64,000 nt of DNA from JAJYIW01 sp963781665 (GTDB lineage Bacteria > Chloroflexota > Anaerolineae > Anaerolineales > Anaerolineaceae). Positions 20,715 to 30,073 of this stretch are shown here, in pieces. The notes beneath the pieces are model-generated. The model was given only the letters and a program-made list of their open reading frames with translations. It did not search any database and had not been told where the DNA came from. Location: assembly GCA_963781665.1 (NCBI GenBank), contig CAWAGA010000002.1, forward strand, positions 5,332,001-5,396,000, read 5' to 3'. Position 1 is the stretch's first letter, and each line of letters starts with the position of its first letter. The translations under genes and the position numbers were made by a program.

Positions 20715-21050
20715 TTAACATTGATATGAAATGGGAACAGGATTACTTCTACAAGCGGTTATGTAACACCCATTCGAGCATGTACCGTATATACTGCAAT
20801 CAGAATATACCCCATATTTTTGCCATTTGGTGTAATAGCAATATTTTGTTGTATAACTTGGTGGTATATATTCCTCACCGCAATAAGCTCCGCAATAAGT
20901 GCCACAATCTGGACGCCCCCCTGGAATGCAATTAGCTGCAGCACTTATCCTGGGTATAAACGCGTTAGCCAATTTGTTTGTTAGGGAAGAAATACACCCT
21001 ACGTTGGCCAGACGATCAGCCAATGCCAATATATCGATTGCGTTTGACAT
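20715..21050 (-). CDS. Cys-rich secreted peptide precursor (10-Cys core)
   Basis: 111 residues; AAGGAG precedes the ATG. The leader (residues 1-39) ends KLANAFIPRISAAA, with A-A-A before the core and one extra Cys at 19. The core has 10 Cys (PDCGTYCGAYCGEE, KYCYYTK, GTCSNGCYITAC) and resembles the 12-Cys siblings in its first half. No known family. First gene of its cassette. Confidence 0.75.
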   Translation of the reverse strand: MSNAIDILALADRLANVGCISSLTNKLANAFIPRISAAANCIPGGRPDCGTYCGAYCGEEYIPPSYTTKYCYYTKWQKYGVYSDCSIYGTCSNGCYITACRSNPVPISYQC

Positions 21051-21130
21051 TTTTACTCCTTTCTTACAGTGGAAACATTAGAAAATGAACCAGGCGAATT
21101 AATGTTTTTCTTTTTTTTCTCCCCTACCCA

Positions 21131-21140
21131 ACCTCCTTTC
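21131..21140 (-). promoter_or_regulatory. Upstream GGAGG element
   Basis: GAAAGGAGGT on the minus strand, about 81 nt before the peptide start. Same position as in sibling peptide genes; no ORF behind it. Confidence 0.45.
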
Positions 21141-21152
21141 CAATGTTATTTT

Positions 21153-21174
21153 CAATTATGGTTAACCACAGTTT
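21153..21174 (+). promoter_or_regulatory. Cassette operator
   Basis: ATTATGGTTAACCACAGTTT keeps the TTAA centre and most of both arms. The CATTGTAATG element is absent at -26. The sequence to the right (GTGGGTTC) still resembles a comX promoter but runs straight into the tail of the minus-strand ABC exporter. Confidence 0.6.
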
Positions 21175-21255
21175 TGTGGGTTCTTCCGTAGAGTTTGGAT
21201 ATGCCTTTACAACGATTACAGTCACTCTAAGACCATATACTTCATCAATCTCACT

Positions 21256-23097
21256 TCACCGATATCTTTCGGCTTGCATCTCGAATAAATGGAAATAATT
21301 GCCCCTGGCTTTGATCAATTCTTCATGCTTACCGCATTCAGTTATTTTTCCATTTTCGAGAACAGCAATCTGATCCGCCATCCTGACCGTGCTGAAGCGA
21401 TGGGAAATGAGCAGGCTTGTGCGCTTTGAGACCAGATTTACGAAAGAATTATAGATTTCGTATTCCGCTTGAGGATCTAAGGCAGCCGTGGGTTCATCCA
21501 GGATAAGAAATTCAGCATCTCGCATCAGCATGCGAGCCAAAGCAATTTTTTGCCATTCTCCTCCGGACAGGTCAATACCATCTCCATTTTCTGCCAGCCA
21601 GCGGCTGGCAACGGTCTGGTATCCTTTGGGCAGGGTTCCAATTTTGGCATGAATTCCAACCTTTAAAGCTGCTTGCCTGGCCATCTCTTCAGTAGCCTCG
21701 ATCTCTTCTTGTTTTACCTTGGGCACATCCCCTAGGGCGATATTCTCTAGAATGGATAAATCATACCGGATGAAATCCTGAAAGATCACCCCCATTCGTT
21801 GGCGCAATGCCAGGAGGTCGAATTCACGTAAATCAACACCATCCCACAATATCTGGCCTTCGGTCGGGTCATACATGCGGGTCAATAGCTTGACCAAAGT
21901 AGATTTTCCCACCCCATTCAGGCCAACCAGCGCCAGGCAACTGCCGGCTTCGATCTTCAGATCGACATTCCGCAACACCCAGGGTAATTCGGGATTGTAT
22001 CGAAAGGATACGTTTCGTAGTTCAATCCCTGAAGATAAATGATGTAAGGGATGAGGATGGGGTGAAAGATGAATGGGCTGCTCAAGTGCCATCAATTCAG
22101 CATAGCTGGAATAAAAGAGGAAACTCTCGTTGAACCCGGCCATATTGAAGATGATCGTAGAAAATGCGGATTGAATGCTCCCAACTGCACTAGTGAAAAA
22201 GGTCACATCGCCCAGGCTAATTCTTTTTTCGAAAGCTTGCCATACGACGGCTATGAAAGTTGCATTGGAAACTATAGTAGAAAGCAAACTCAGTCCGGTT
22301 TGCAGGCGGATTTCACGTAACTGTTGCTTGCGTGCAATCTTGTTGAGATCTTGGGTGAGACGTGTGAAAGCCTTGATAAAATATTCCCCCAAATTGAACA
22401 AACGGATTTCCTTGGCATAATAAACGGCTGAGACGAGGTAGCTGTAATAGCTGGCCAGGCGTTGTTTGGGGGTGTTCTGCATGGCGATGCCGTAATGCTG
22501 GTAGCCGATTTTAAGTTGAATATAAAGCTGCGGTAATGCGGCCAGGATCACTAATCCTGTAAGTAATGGACTGAAGGAAATCAAGACGCCCAAGAAGCTA
22601 ACCAGGGTAATGACGCTGCGTAAAAAGCCGGTGAGGATACTGAGGATTTGCTGTGGTCCCATCTGAGCTCCTTGGGTGGCCAGTTGAAGCCTATTCTGGA
22701 TTTTAGGATCCTCGAATGGGGCTAAACCTTGCAAGGCGTTGATCTTGCGAAAGACTAAAAGCTGCATTTTCAGGTTCAATTGCCGGCCCAACTCGGCATT
22801 GAAGTAGCTTCTGGCCGAACCCAGACCATTGCTGACAACCGCCAGCGCTACCTGGCCAGATAACAACATTAACATTCTCTCCGGCAAACCGGTCAATTGG
22901 CTGGATAGAAAACCGTTTGCCAGCAAGTCGAATATCGCCTTGGTGATCCAGGCCTGGCCCAAGGGAATGAGACTTTGGATGGCTTCGAGCACTAACAATC
23001 CGGCAAAGCACATCCGTTGGGCCTCCCAGGCCAGGGATATCATCTTTCCCAGGGCTTTGAGGCGGCTGAAGAATTGCTTTTCCCGGAAAAGTTTCAT
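21256..23097 (-). CDS. ABC exporter, fused permease-ATPase
   Basis: 613 residues, a half-transporter that likely works as a homodimer in the cytoplasmic membrane. Residues about 20-320 form the six-helix ABC membrane domain. The ATPase follows with Walker A GLNGVGKST (about 390), signature LSGGEWQK (about 507), Walker B FLILDEPTAALD and the switch His in SHRFST. There is no N-terminal C39 peptidase domain, so leader removal must be done by another enzyme, probably the neighbouring S26 peptidase. It follows the MauE- and MauD-like genes and is the likely exporter of the Cys-rich peptides (inference). Confidence 0.85.
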   Translation of the reverse strand: MKLFREKQFFSRLKALGKMISLAWEAQRMCFAGLLVLEAIQSLIPLGQAWITKAIFDLLANGFLSSQLTGLPERMLMLLSGQVALAVVSNGLGSARSYFNAELGRQLNLKMQLLVFRKINALQGLAPFEDPKIQNRLQLATQGAQMGPQQILSILTGFLRSVITLVSFLGVLISFSPLLTGLVILAALPQLYIQLKIGYQHYGIAMQNTPKQRLASYYSYLVSAVYYAKEIRLFNLGEYFIKAFTRLTQDLNKIARKQQLREIRLQTGLSLLSTIVSNATFIAVVWQAFEKRISLGDVTFFTSAVGSIQSAFSTIIFNMAGFNESFLFYSSYAELMALEQPIHLSPHPHPLHHLSSGIELRNVSFRYNPELPWVLRNVDLKIEAGSCLALVGLNGVGKSTLVKLLTRMYDPTEGQILWDGVDLREFDLLALRQRMGVIFQDFIRYDLSILENIALGDVPKVKQEEIEATEEMARQAALKVGIHAKIGTLPKGYQTVASRWLAENGDGIDLSGGEWQKIALARMLMRDAEFLILDEPTAALDPQAEYEIYNSFVNLVSKRTSLLISHRFSTVRMADQIAVLENGKITECGKHEELIKARGNYFHLFEMQAERYR

Positions 23098-23126
23098 TTC
23101 ACCCTGGCCGATTGGAAGTCAACAGG

Positions 23127-23708
23127 CTAATCGACACCCGCAGGTGCCAATTGTTTGACCGTCGATTTCTCCCCTTCCCATTCATTGACCCATTTCCGCC
23201 AAGTCTCGTCCTCGGTTCCCGGGTACCCGGCAAACACCACTTTCCCGTCCTCCCCAACGATATAACAAGATGGTGTCCCCTCCACCTTGTAATCCTTCAT
23301 AAAGGAATTACTGTCGTTAGGTGCATGCAAGATGGGGATGCTCAATTTATATTCATCGATCATCGCCTGGACATCTGCTAGAGAGCCGGAAGTCACAACC
23401 AGCAAAAACTCATATCCAACCCGATGAGCTTGCGGGAAAAGCTCCTGCCAATCGGGGAATTTCTTCTTACAGTGCCCGCACCAGGTGCTGGCAAATAACA
23501 ACACGATTTTTTGACCGGCATAATCTGCTAAGGTCTTTGTGTTTCCATCCAGGGTCTGAGCGGTAAAATCAGGCGCTTTAGTACCAGCTTTGAGAAAGTT
23601 TGGCGCCGATTTACTGGTGATCCGCTTGATCAAAGCCAGGGTCAACAACAGGTTGAATAACAGACCTACCCACAGTAAGATGGAGCTCGCCGCCAGTTTT
23701 TGTTCCAT
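23127..23708 (-). CDS. MauD/TlpA-like membrane-anchored thioredoxin
   Basis: 193 residues. One N-terminal membrane helix (about 8-28), then a thioredoxin fold of the redoxin/TlpA type with APDFTAQTLDG and the active site WCGHC (Cys77/Cys80), cis-Pro loop EGTPSCYIV. MauD and MauE are needed in methylamine dehydrogenase maturation, where the small subunit has six disulfides. Here the partner is likely the Cys-rich peptide. The gene is coupled to MauE-like upstream and the ABC exporter downstream. Confidence 0.85.
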   Translation of the reverse strand: MEQKLAASSILLWVGLLFNLLLTLALIKRITSKSAPNFLKAGTKAPDFTAQTLDGNTKTLADYAGQKIVLLFASTWCGHCKKKFPDWQELFPQAHRVGYEFLLVVTSGSLADVQAMIDEYKLSIPILHAPNDSNSFMKDYKVEGTPSCYIVGEDGKVVFAGYPGTEDETWRKWVNEWEGEKSTVKQLAPAGVD

Positions 23709-23741
23709 TTTTCTCTCCTGTTTTGTTTATGGATTTGATTA

Positions 23742-24278
23742 TCAGGCCGGGGTTTTTTGGAATAACTCGGCAATCTCGTCTACCTGGATCCAAATCAAAG
23801 TGAAAATGCCTCCTGCCATCGCCATCAAGACCCATCCTGCAAGGTCTGGCTGAACCAGGCTCGTGTTATTGAGATACAGAATTATGCCGCTAATGGCAGA
23901 AAGGGCCATGAGGCCCGCAGCTCTCACAATGTGGAAGGACGTGACCGGTTTTTCAGAGGGCCCAAAACAATTGCACGAGGTATCAATTTTTCTTATAACA
24001 ACCGAAGATAAGGCGATGCTAAATACCAGGTACATGAGAAATGATAGTAAATAGCCGTACAACCGGAAAAAGCCCCCGATTAGCATCAAGAGCACAACCA
24101 AAATCTCCCCACTGAGGAAAAGATAGGCGAGGGCTGGACTGAATTGCCTGGGGAAAAACTTGAACCGGGTGATCGCATCTGTAAACGAAGAAACATCTTG
24201 GATTTTTCCGTAAGCAGAGATGGCAAAAATCAACCCAATGACAATCCGGGTAAAGGCTATCCAGTATGAAGTAAACAT
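23742..24278 (-). CDS. MauE-like membrane redox protein
   Basis: 178 residues, four predicted membrane helices (MauE/DoxX type), with the family motif CNCFG (Cys102/Cys104) before the third helix. AAAGGAGG stands at the ideal distance from the ATG. In the Mau pathway MauE is thought to pass electrons to or from MauD. Placed directly before the MauD-like gene in all three copies in the window. Expected to help form or isomerise disulfides outside the membrane. Confidence 0.85.
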   Translation of the reverse strand: MFTSYWIAFTRIVIGLIFAISAYGKIQDVSSFTDAITRFKFFPRQFSPALAYLFLSGEILVVLLMLIGGFFRLYGYLLSFLMYLVFSIALSSVVIRKIDTSCNCFGPSEKPVTSFHIVRAAGLMALSAISGIILYLNNTSLVQPDLAGWVLMAMAGGIFTLIWIQVDEIAELFQKTPA

Positions 24279-24355
24279 AGTCCCCTCCTTTTCGTTCTCC
24301 TAATAATTACAAAATACTACAAGTTACCTGGTTTAGGAGATAATCCACTAAAATT

Positions 24356-24590
24356 CCGTGCCATCGACTTTCGAAGGATTCTCCCAACAGAACTCATCCA
24401 CCAGCGTCTTGTGATCTATCCCTTGGTCAAAGCCCAGATCAGCAAATAAGATGGCCACACTGTCTGATCCAACAGCCTGGGTGAAATTCTAAAGCTACAT
24501 AACCACAGGCAAAGAAAAACACTAATCCTACACAAATCCACAAACTCATGACGGTAATCGGTTTTCTAAAAGTTTTTTCAACTTTTTTTC
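24356..24590 (-). pseudogene. Remnant of a tandem solute-binding lipoprotein (N-terminus)
   Basis: About 75 codons. The signal-peptide part (MSLWICVGLVFFFACG, with lipobox FFAC) and, after a frameshift near 24485, the start of the first domain (ILFADLGFDQGIDHKTLVDE) can be read; the rest is deleted. It sits where a binding-protein gene would precede the MauE-like gene, as at 30.7 and 43.8 kb. Confidence 0.65.
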
Positions 24591-24626
24591 CTCCTGATGA
24601 TCTTTGACCCGGGAATCATATGCCCT

Positions 24627-25241
24627 TCAGTCCACATGGCTGTTTTCTAATCCAGTTGGCTTGACTCTCGTATGGAGCTTGAATAGCATGATACCTTCGA
24701 TCTTGTCGAAGGGAACAGGACCATGGGCGATCGAATCGCTGCCACTCATAATACTATCCCCCTTGACAAATAGGTGCTCGTCCGGAACTTTCACCAACCT
24801 GGCTTCTCCTGTTGGGAAAAGGTCAGACCTGCGATCTGCCACATTCCAGTTGATCAAATAAGGGACAGGTGTGTGAACACAGAAGGTGGACGCAAAGAAG
24901 AAATAGACCCCATTTTCGATTTTTCCTGAGAGGAACTCAAGATTAACCAGGTAAATAGACAATGTGTCACCGGCCAGCCCCACCACTCGCTTGATCAAGT
25001 ACCCCTGATTGTTCATCCTTCGTTCAGGCCAGGATGCCAACAAAGCAACCTGTCCTCGCTTGATCCACTGCGGGGGGAAATGCCGCATCACCAAGACCCG
25101 ATCGCCGTCCATCAAGGATGGGGCCATACTGCTGCCCTCTATCTTCACATTGTAGAAATAATTGTGAAAGAAGAGAAAGCCTAAGGTAACGAAGAGGAGA
25201 CTTATCGGAGGAAATACCAAAACAACTTGGATTGTATTCAT
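24627..25241 (-). CDS. S26 (type I) signal peptidase
   Basis: 204 residues. Membrane helix about 5-28, nucleophile box IEGSSMAPSLMDGDRV (Ser38), Lys84 in YLIKRVVGLAGD, C-terminal box FVKGDSIMSGSDS. Dyad intact. In this cassette it follows the binding lipoprotein rather than preceding it. Confidence 0.88.
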   Translation of the reverse strand: MNTIQVVLVFPPISLLFVTLGFLFFHNYFYNVKIEGSSMAPSLMDGDRVLVMRHFPPQWIKRGQVALLASWPERRMNNQGYLIKRVVGLAGDTLSIYLVNLEFLSGKIENGVYFFFASTFCVHTPVPYLINWNVADRRSDLFPTGEARLVKVPDEHLFVKGDSIMSGSDSIAHGPVPFDKIEGIMLFKLHTRVKPTGLENSHVD

Positions 25242-25303
25242 GGTAAGCTTTATACGCGAAGAAGACGAAAAACATTATAAGTGGTATCTTGTAATTTCAA
25301 TAG

Positions 25304-27976
25304 TCAGGATCGAACTTGCTTCGCGCATGCCATCACTTTGGCCTGAAGATCCGTTTTAGCGATGGTTGCCAGGTTAACGCCCTGCATACAGGCCAGGTAA
25401 GCATCGGCTTTGCGCTGGGCATCGACCAGCAGCGGCGCCGGGTCATTACCTTGCATGGCTCCGGATTTCGCCTGACCTTCCCAGGTCCCTAAAGGCAACT
25501 GGAGATATCGTTCATTGAGTGAGATTGAAAAGTTACCACTTCGAGTGACATGGGCCGCGGCTGCCCGGTAGATTGCCGCGGCTTCTGGCCCGACAGTGGT
25601 TTCCCACTGTGGGGATGCTGCTACGGAATGGCGGGCCAGCACTCCCTGAAAAACAGCGGGTTGCTCGGACAGGAATTTCATCCAGGTCCAGCACGCCTGG
25701 GGAGCTTTCGCCTGGCTGGAGATGTACATCCCCTTATCGAAGCTTTCCTGGAAGGACCCGGCCCCTGCGGGTATGACCGGCAGCGCCGCAATCCCCACCT
25801 TGAAGGGCAGCTTCTCAGCGTTAGAATAATAGCCACCATCCGGTTCGCCTGCCAGCGCCGTCCAGAAAGCGACCTGCCCCGAGGTCACGGCGCCAGTAAT
25901 CGAAGGCCACCAATCCTGGCCGGGGCTGGATTGGAACAAGACGCCAGAGTGATACAGATCGGCCAGCCAGGTCAGAGTAGATGCCATTTCGGGGGTATTG
26001 AGGGTGACAACCGGGAATTCTCCGCTCGTATCCAACCAATTCGCCCCACGCCCGGCCAACAACAGGTCAACCGGCCTGACCAACTGACTATCCGGTAGCA
26101 GACCATAGGTCTGGTCGCCTTCGGTAGTGGAAGTAGCTGCCTGGATCAGGTTGAGGAAATCATCGAAGGTCCATTCTAGCGACGGCGGCTGCAGCCCACG
26201 CCGGGCAAGCAAATCTGCGTTATAGGCGATCACCACCGGCTGAGTGACCAAAGGGAGATCGAGCAACTGGCCTTGATTTTGGGATGCTTGCAGCCAGGAC
26301 GGATCGTAATCTTGCTGGAAAGAAGCGTCTTCATTCTCCATAAATGGGTTCAGGTTGAGGACCTGGCTTAAGGCATTGGCCGGGTCATTTTGGCTGACGA
26401 AGCAATCGAACTGGCCCGCCAGGCTTTGAAATAATCCCTCGTTTTGATCCGCCTTGTAGCGGGTTGAAACTTGAACCACGATGTTGGGATGCACCCGGTT
26501 GAATTGCTCGACCAGCGGATTGAGAGCGTCCATCTCGCCTGGTAATGCATCCAGGTAAAAGCGAATTTGGGCCGCATTTTCCGAGGCCGTCGGGGTCGTC
26601 ACCGGCGTCGCGACTGCCAGGCTGGCTGTGGCAAGGGGTGTACCCTTCGGCGTGGGGAGAGCTGAAACTGCCAGGCTGGATTTCTCCTCTTCCAACAGGG
26701 TCGTGAGATCGGCCTGGTTCCTGGCAGCCTGTTCAAAAACCCCGGCGATGGCGCTCTCGATGGGGTAATAGAGGTTCAGGTAGCTGCCATGTTCCAGTCC
26801 GAAGCGCACGGTAGCCTTGGCTTTTTCCGGAAGGCTGGTCCATAATCCTTCTGCGTCTGCGACCGACGGGCGGGCCGGCATCTGCACCAACTCGTTCAGT
26901 TGGGACTTATTTTGGATCATCCAATGATGTGTCAAGAAGTTGACCCAGGTCCAGCCGGCAGCTGGATGAGCCGAGCCTTTGCTGACGACAACACAGTTGG
27001 CCAGCAATGGCGTCGACTTGGAGTTTGGATCCTCTCCGGCCACCGGGAATGGAGCAAAGCCAAACTGCGAAAGCGCAAAGGCGCCGGTAGCATCGTTTCC
27101 CAAAGCCGGGCTGGCAAGGTTGCCGGCCCACATCGTCGGGCGATTTTCTTCGCTATTAAACAAAACCGTCCACGCGTCTCGAGCCTGCGGGTCCAGGTCG
27201 GTTCCCGTAAGGGGATAAAGGACCCTGGCCCTGGCCATGTCCAGGTACCACCCGGCAGCCAGAGCTAACCCTTGAGGATCGATCTCACCCTTATTTTCCG
27301 CAAGATTGGCGTTCAAGAAGGGAACCAGGATCGAGTTGAAGGCCGCATAAGGTTGGTCAGCATAACCGTAACGCGCCGCATCCCCGGTCTGCTTAGCTAG
27401 GGTCGTGGCATCCTGGCGAAAATCGTCCCAGGTCCAGCCGGGTTTAGGCGTCTCCAGGCCGGAAGCCGCAAAAGCCTGCTCGTCGTAATAGATGCCGGTG
27501 AGGATAATTGTGACCGGCGCTCCCAGCGTATGTCCATCACCATCCTGGCAGGCGGCCAGAGCGCCCGGCCAGAAATCGCCTGGCTGGAAGGCAGCATCGG
27601 CTTCGATCTGAGGTCCCAGGTCGAGGAAATAAGCGCCCATCTCAGCCCCGCTTCCACCAATGATAGCGGTATCCGCAGCGGAAGCCTGGGCTCGGTAATA
27701 TTCTGAGGTGGTGGCATACCCGGTCGAGGATTTTGGCAGCACCACGAACTGCACGCTGATGGATGGATTTTCCTTGTGGAACTCGGCGATCAAAGGCTGG
27801 TACAGACTTTGGTCAAATTCATTGCCGGAAAAAGTGATCGTTACAGCTTCCGCTTGCGGGTTGGGGCTGGCCGTAGATTGAGGCGCCTTCGAACAAGCAG
27901 TCTGCTGAAATACAAAAATAAACACAACGAGTGTGCAAACAAGTATTCTTACTGGTTTTGGAATGCGTGGTTTCAT
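25304..27976 (-). CDS. Tandem family-1 solute-binding lipoprotein
   Basis: 890 residues. Lipobox QQTAC (Cys28). First binding domain about 45-430 (LETPKPGWTWDDFRQD, AAGWTWVNFLTHH), linker of repeated TPxxTPTAS, second domain about 470-885 (LEWTFDDFLNL, QACWTWMKFLSEQP). The most GC-rich member of the family. It lies between the Cys-rich peptide (28.3 kb) and the signal peptidase. Intact; ligand unknown. Confidence 0.85.
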   Translation of the reverse strand: MKPRIPKPVRILVCTLVVFIFVFQQTACSKAPQSTASPNPQAEAVTITFSGNEFDQSLYQPLIAEFHKENPSISVQFVVLPKSSTGYATTSEYYRAQASAADTAIIGGSGAEMGAYFLDLGPQIEADAAFQPGDFWPGALAACQDGDGHTLGAPVTIILTGIYYDEQAFAASGLETPKPGWTWDDFRQDATTLAKQTGDAARYGYADQPYAAFNSILVPFLNANLAENKGEIDPQGLALAAGWYLDMARARVLYPLTGTDLDPQARDAWTVLFNSEENRPTMWAGNLASPALGNDATGAFALSQFGFAPFPVAGEDPNSKSTPLLANCVVVSKGSAHPAAGWTWVNFLTHHWMIQNKSQLNELVQMPARPSVADAEGLWTSLPEKAKATVRFGLEHGSYLNLYYPIESAIAGVFEQAARNQADLTTLLEEEKSSLAVSALPTPKGTPLATASLAVATPVTTPTASENAAQIRFYLDALPGEMDALNPLVEQFNRVHPNIVVQVSTRYKADQNEGLFQSLAGQFDCFVSQNDPANALSQVLNLNPFMENEDASFQQDYDPSWLQASQNQGQLLDLPLVTQPVVIAYNADLLARRGLQPPSLEWTFDDFLNLIQAATSTTEGDQTYGLLPDSQLVRPVDLLLAGRGANWLDTSGEFPVVTLNTPEMASTLTWLADLYHSGVLFQSSPGQDWWPSITGAVTSGQVAFWTALAGEPDGGYYSNAEKLPFKVGIAALPVIPAGAGSFQESFDKGMYISSQAKAPQACWTWMKFLSEQPAVFQGVLARHSVAASPQWETTVGPEAAAIYRAAAAHVTRSGNFSISLNERYLQLPLGTWEGQAKSGAMQGNDPAPLLVDAQRKADAYLACMQGVNLATIAKTDLQAKVMACAKQVRS

Positions 27977-28160
27977 TCAGATTGGTCCCTTTTCAGCTTT
28001 CGGATTTCATGTATCAGCCAAAGAAGCATTGGGTCGATGATGAGGAGGTCCTGGTAGGCGCTAGAGTCCATGGATTCGATTAAGAAGAACGAATTTTCTT
28101 GGATTTTCGTACCATTCAAATACCCGTCTTGTATCATATTATTGTAAGATGGACAAAGAT

Positions 28161-28220
28161 TGGCCGGTGACTAATAGTAAAGGGATAGTTCGATTATTCT
28201 TTTGCTCGATCCACCGGCCA
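28161..28220 (-). other. Long-loop inverted repeat after peptide gene
   Basis: TGGCCGGTG (28161-28169) and CACCGGCCA (28212-28220), 9-bp perfect arms around 42 bases, between the peptide stop and the binding-lipoprotein gene. The rest of 27977-28312 shows no gene. Confidence 0.45.
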
Positions 28221-28312
28221 TCCGATCTGAGAAATAAAGTCCTTGGTTTTTCGTGATGAGGGTGCATTCAACGAACATTCCAACAGATTTTGCCAGCTAA
28301 TATTGTCCAGCT

Positions 28313-28627
28313 TTATCCACTTCCTACGCATTCAGCAGTGCCAACACAACCAGTGTAATTACATATTTTCCATTCTTCCGAACAAGTTCCTTGAAGATAA
28401 TAATATGTTCTTTTAACAACTTTTACGCACTTGCTGTGATCAGGATCACAAGTTGTGCTTGCCCAACATTCCCAACGCAAGAATGTATCAAGATAATACT
28501 CAAACCCATCAGGGCAAGAAGCAGCAGCAGATGTTGATGGTATGATCTTGTTAGTTAGTTTATCCAATATGGCATTCAATGGTCTCATTCGAGAAATAAA
28601 ACGATTTATTGTGGATAGAGATAACAT
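28313..28627 (-). CDS. Cys-rich secreted peptide precursor (8-Cys core)
   Basis: 104 residues; GGAGGC lies 6 nt before the ATG. The leader ends ILDKLTNKIIPSTSAAA (to residue 36), matching its siblings, and the core has 8 Cys (SCPDG, WECWASTTC, GTCSEEWKIC, GCVGTAEC) with spacing unlike the 12-Cys group. It keeps the leader but not the core, the usual behaviour of a precursor family. Confidence 0.75.
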   Translation of the reverse strand: MLSLSTINRFISRMRPLNAILDKLTNKIIPSTSAAASCPDGFEYYLDTFLRWECWASTTCDPDHSKCVKVVKRTYYYLQGTCSEEWKICNYTGCVGTAECVGSG

Positions 28628-28710
28628 CTTTGCCTCCTTAGCAAAAATTCATATATATGCTATCAAATTGTATTACTTCAATCCTTTAGCATTAATATTC
28701 TTGTCATAAA

Positions 28711-28717
28711 GCCTCCA
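28711..28717 (-). promoter_or_regulatory. Upstream GGAGGC element
   Basis: TGGAGGC on the minus strand, 84 nt before the peptide start, the same offset as in sibling genes. No ORF behind it. Confidence 0.4.
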
Positions 28718-28929
28718 TCAGACAAGATTCCGCAAAACGACTAACTCAAAGAATTTAGAGACTTTGAAAATAACACTCTATATCGGCTTCCGTTTATGGT
28801 GGATAATTCTTTATCGTACATGATGATGAGCTTGAGGATGTGATATCCATCGCCTTGCTTTCAGAGCAGTAATAGACAGAAGTGGGTTTCTGGTTTGAGA
28901 AAAATTAGCTGGTGTGGTAATTCATTTAT

Positions 28930-29003
28930 CATTGTAATGATTGAACAGTCAAATACAACTGTGGTTAACCACAGTTGTATTTGAGCCTGGGTTCGCGTAT
29001 AGT
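28930..29003 (+). promoter_or_regulatory. comX promoter with ComA-box-like operator
   Basis: CATTGTAATG at 28930-28939; 26 bp on lies the palindrome with core CTGTGGTTAACCACAG, here extended to a perfect 36-bp inverted repeat (28949-28984). The last bases of its conserved part form a -35 TTGTAT (28975-28980), then 17 bp, then -10 TATAGT (28998-29003). An activator bound to the palindrome would touch sigma at -35 (class II layout). Drives comX at 29051. Confidence 0.75.
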
Positions 29004-29050
29004 TATTAGGTAATTCTAATTCCCCAAAATTTCAATCGAAAGGACAGGTG

Positions 29051-29269
29051 ATGGCCATGGGTTTAGCCGAAGTTGCTTACCACTTGAGTATCGATCCGGG
29101 ATTTGAAGCAAGCTTGCGCCAGGATCCACAGCAAGCCCTCTCCCAGGTAGGTCTCGTGTTGGGCGCCGATGAGCTCCTCAGTTTGCAGTTATTCATTCGA
29201 GGTGATCAGCCGTCATTGCTCTCTACGCCTGATGATGGGATACCGATTGATCCGTGGTTGGCTTCGTGA
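29051..29269 (+). CDS. ComX-like pheromone precursor (copy 1)
   Basis: 72 residues. ATG 29051 is chosen over GTG 29048 because AGGA is six bases upstream. The N-terminal part (AEVAYHLSIDPGFEASLRQD) has the helical D/NP-x-hydrophobic pattern of ComX and of some RiPP leaders. The C-terminus is DDGIPIDPWLAS, with Trp fourth from the end, the residue prenylated in ComX pheromones. The stop overlaps the following comQ-like start (GTGA). An alternative reading is a generic RiPP precursor; the comQ-like partner favours ComX. Confidence 0.7.
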   Translation: MAMGLAEVAYHLSIDPGFEASLRQDPQQALSQVGLVLGADELLSLQLFIRGDQPSLLSTPDDGIPIDPWLAS

Positions 29270-29456
29270 ACGAAATCGATTATGTATCTTTAGGAACAAC
29301 CGTTACCAGGGAGTTTCAGGAATTGATCATCACAAAAAAGATCATCCCACAACTCACCTCGGTGATGACTGGGCTAGGATTGGCAGGATCTTCTCCAGGG
29401 GGAAACAACCAACATTGGTGAGTTTTACCGAGAAGGCGTGGTAACAATGTCATAAG
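29266..29456 (+). pseudogene. ComQ-like isoprenyl transferase remnant
   Basis: GTG 29266 overlaps the comX stop. About 50 codons match the N-terminus of the full copy at 54227 (GTTVTREFQELIITKKI, GLAGSSPGGNNQ), then a deletion brings a TGA at 29419. Downstream, TTTTACCGAGAAGGCGTGG still aligns to comQ before joining the end of the MauD-like gene at about 29456. Both aspartate motifs are lost. Confidence 0.75.
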
Positions 29457-29457
29457 G

Positions 29458-30039
29458 CTAATCGACACCCGCCGGTGATAACTGCTTGACCGTCGATTTC
29501 TCCCCTTCCCATTCATTGACCCATTTCCGCCATCTCTCATCTTCGGTTCCCGGGTAACCGGCAAACACCACTTTCCCGTCCTCCCCAACGATATAACAAG
29601 ATGGTGTCCCCTCCACCTTGTAATCCTTCATAAAGGAGTTGCTGTCGTTGGGGGCATGCAAGATGGGGATGCTCAATTTATATTCATCGATCATCGCCTG
29701 GACATCAGCCAGTGACCCAGACGTCACCACTAACACAAACTCATATCCGGCTCGATGAGCCGTGGGGTAAAGCTCTTGCCAATCGGGGAATTTCTTCTTG
29801 CAATGCCCGCACCAGGTGCTGGCAAATAACAACACGATGTTACGACCAGCGTAATCTGCTAAGGTCTTTGTATTTCCCTCCAGGGTCTGAGAGGTAAAGT
29901 CAGGCGCCTTCGTACCGATTTTAAGGAAGTTCGGCATGGATTTACTGGTGATCCTCTTGATCAGGGCCAGGGTCAACAACAGGTTGAATAACAGTCCCAC
30001 CCACAATAAGATGGAGCCCACCGCCAGTATTTGTTCCAT
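29458..30039 (-). CDS. MauD/TlpA-like membrane-anchored thioredoxin
   Basis: 193 residues, nearly identical to the copy at 23.1 kb. N-terminal membrane helix, WCGHC active site (Cys77/Cys80), cis-Pro loop EGTPSCYIV. It follows the MauE-like gene by 34 bases. The exporter gene that follows in the other cassettes is missing; a comQ remnant abuts instead. Confidence 0.85.
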   Translation of the reverse strand: MEQILAVGSILLWVGLLFNLLLTLALIKRITSKSMPNFLKIGTKAPDFTSQTLEGNTKTLADYAGRNIVLLFASTWCGHCKKKFPDWQELYPTAHRAGYEFVLVVTSGSLADVQAMIDEYKLSIPILHAPNDSNSFMKDYKVEGTPSCYIVGEDGKVVFAGYPGTEDERWRKWVNEWEGEKSTVKQLSPAGVD

Positions 30040-30073
30040 TTTTCTCTCCTGTTTTGAATAAAGTCAGATATTT

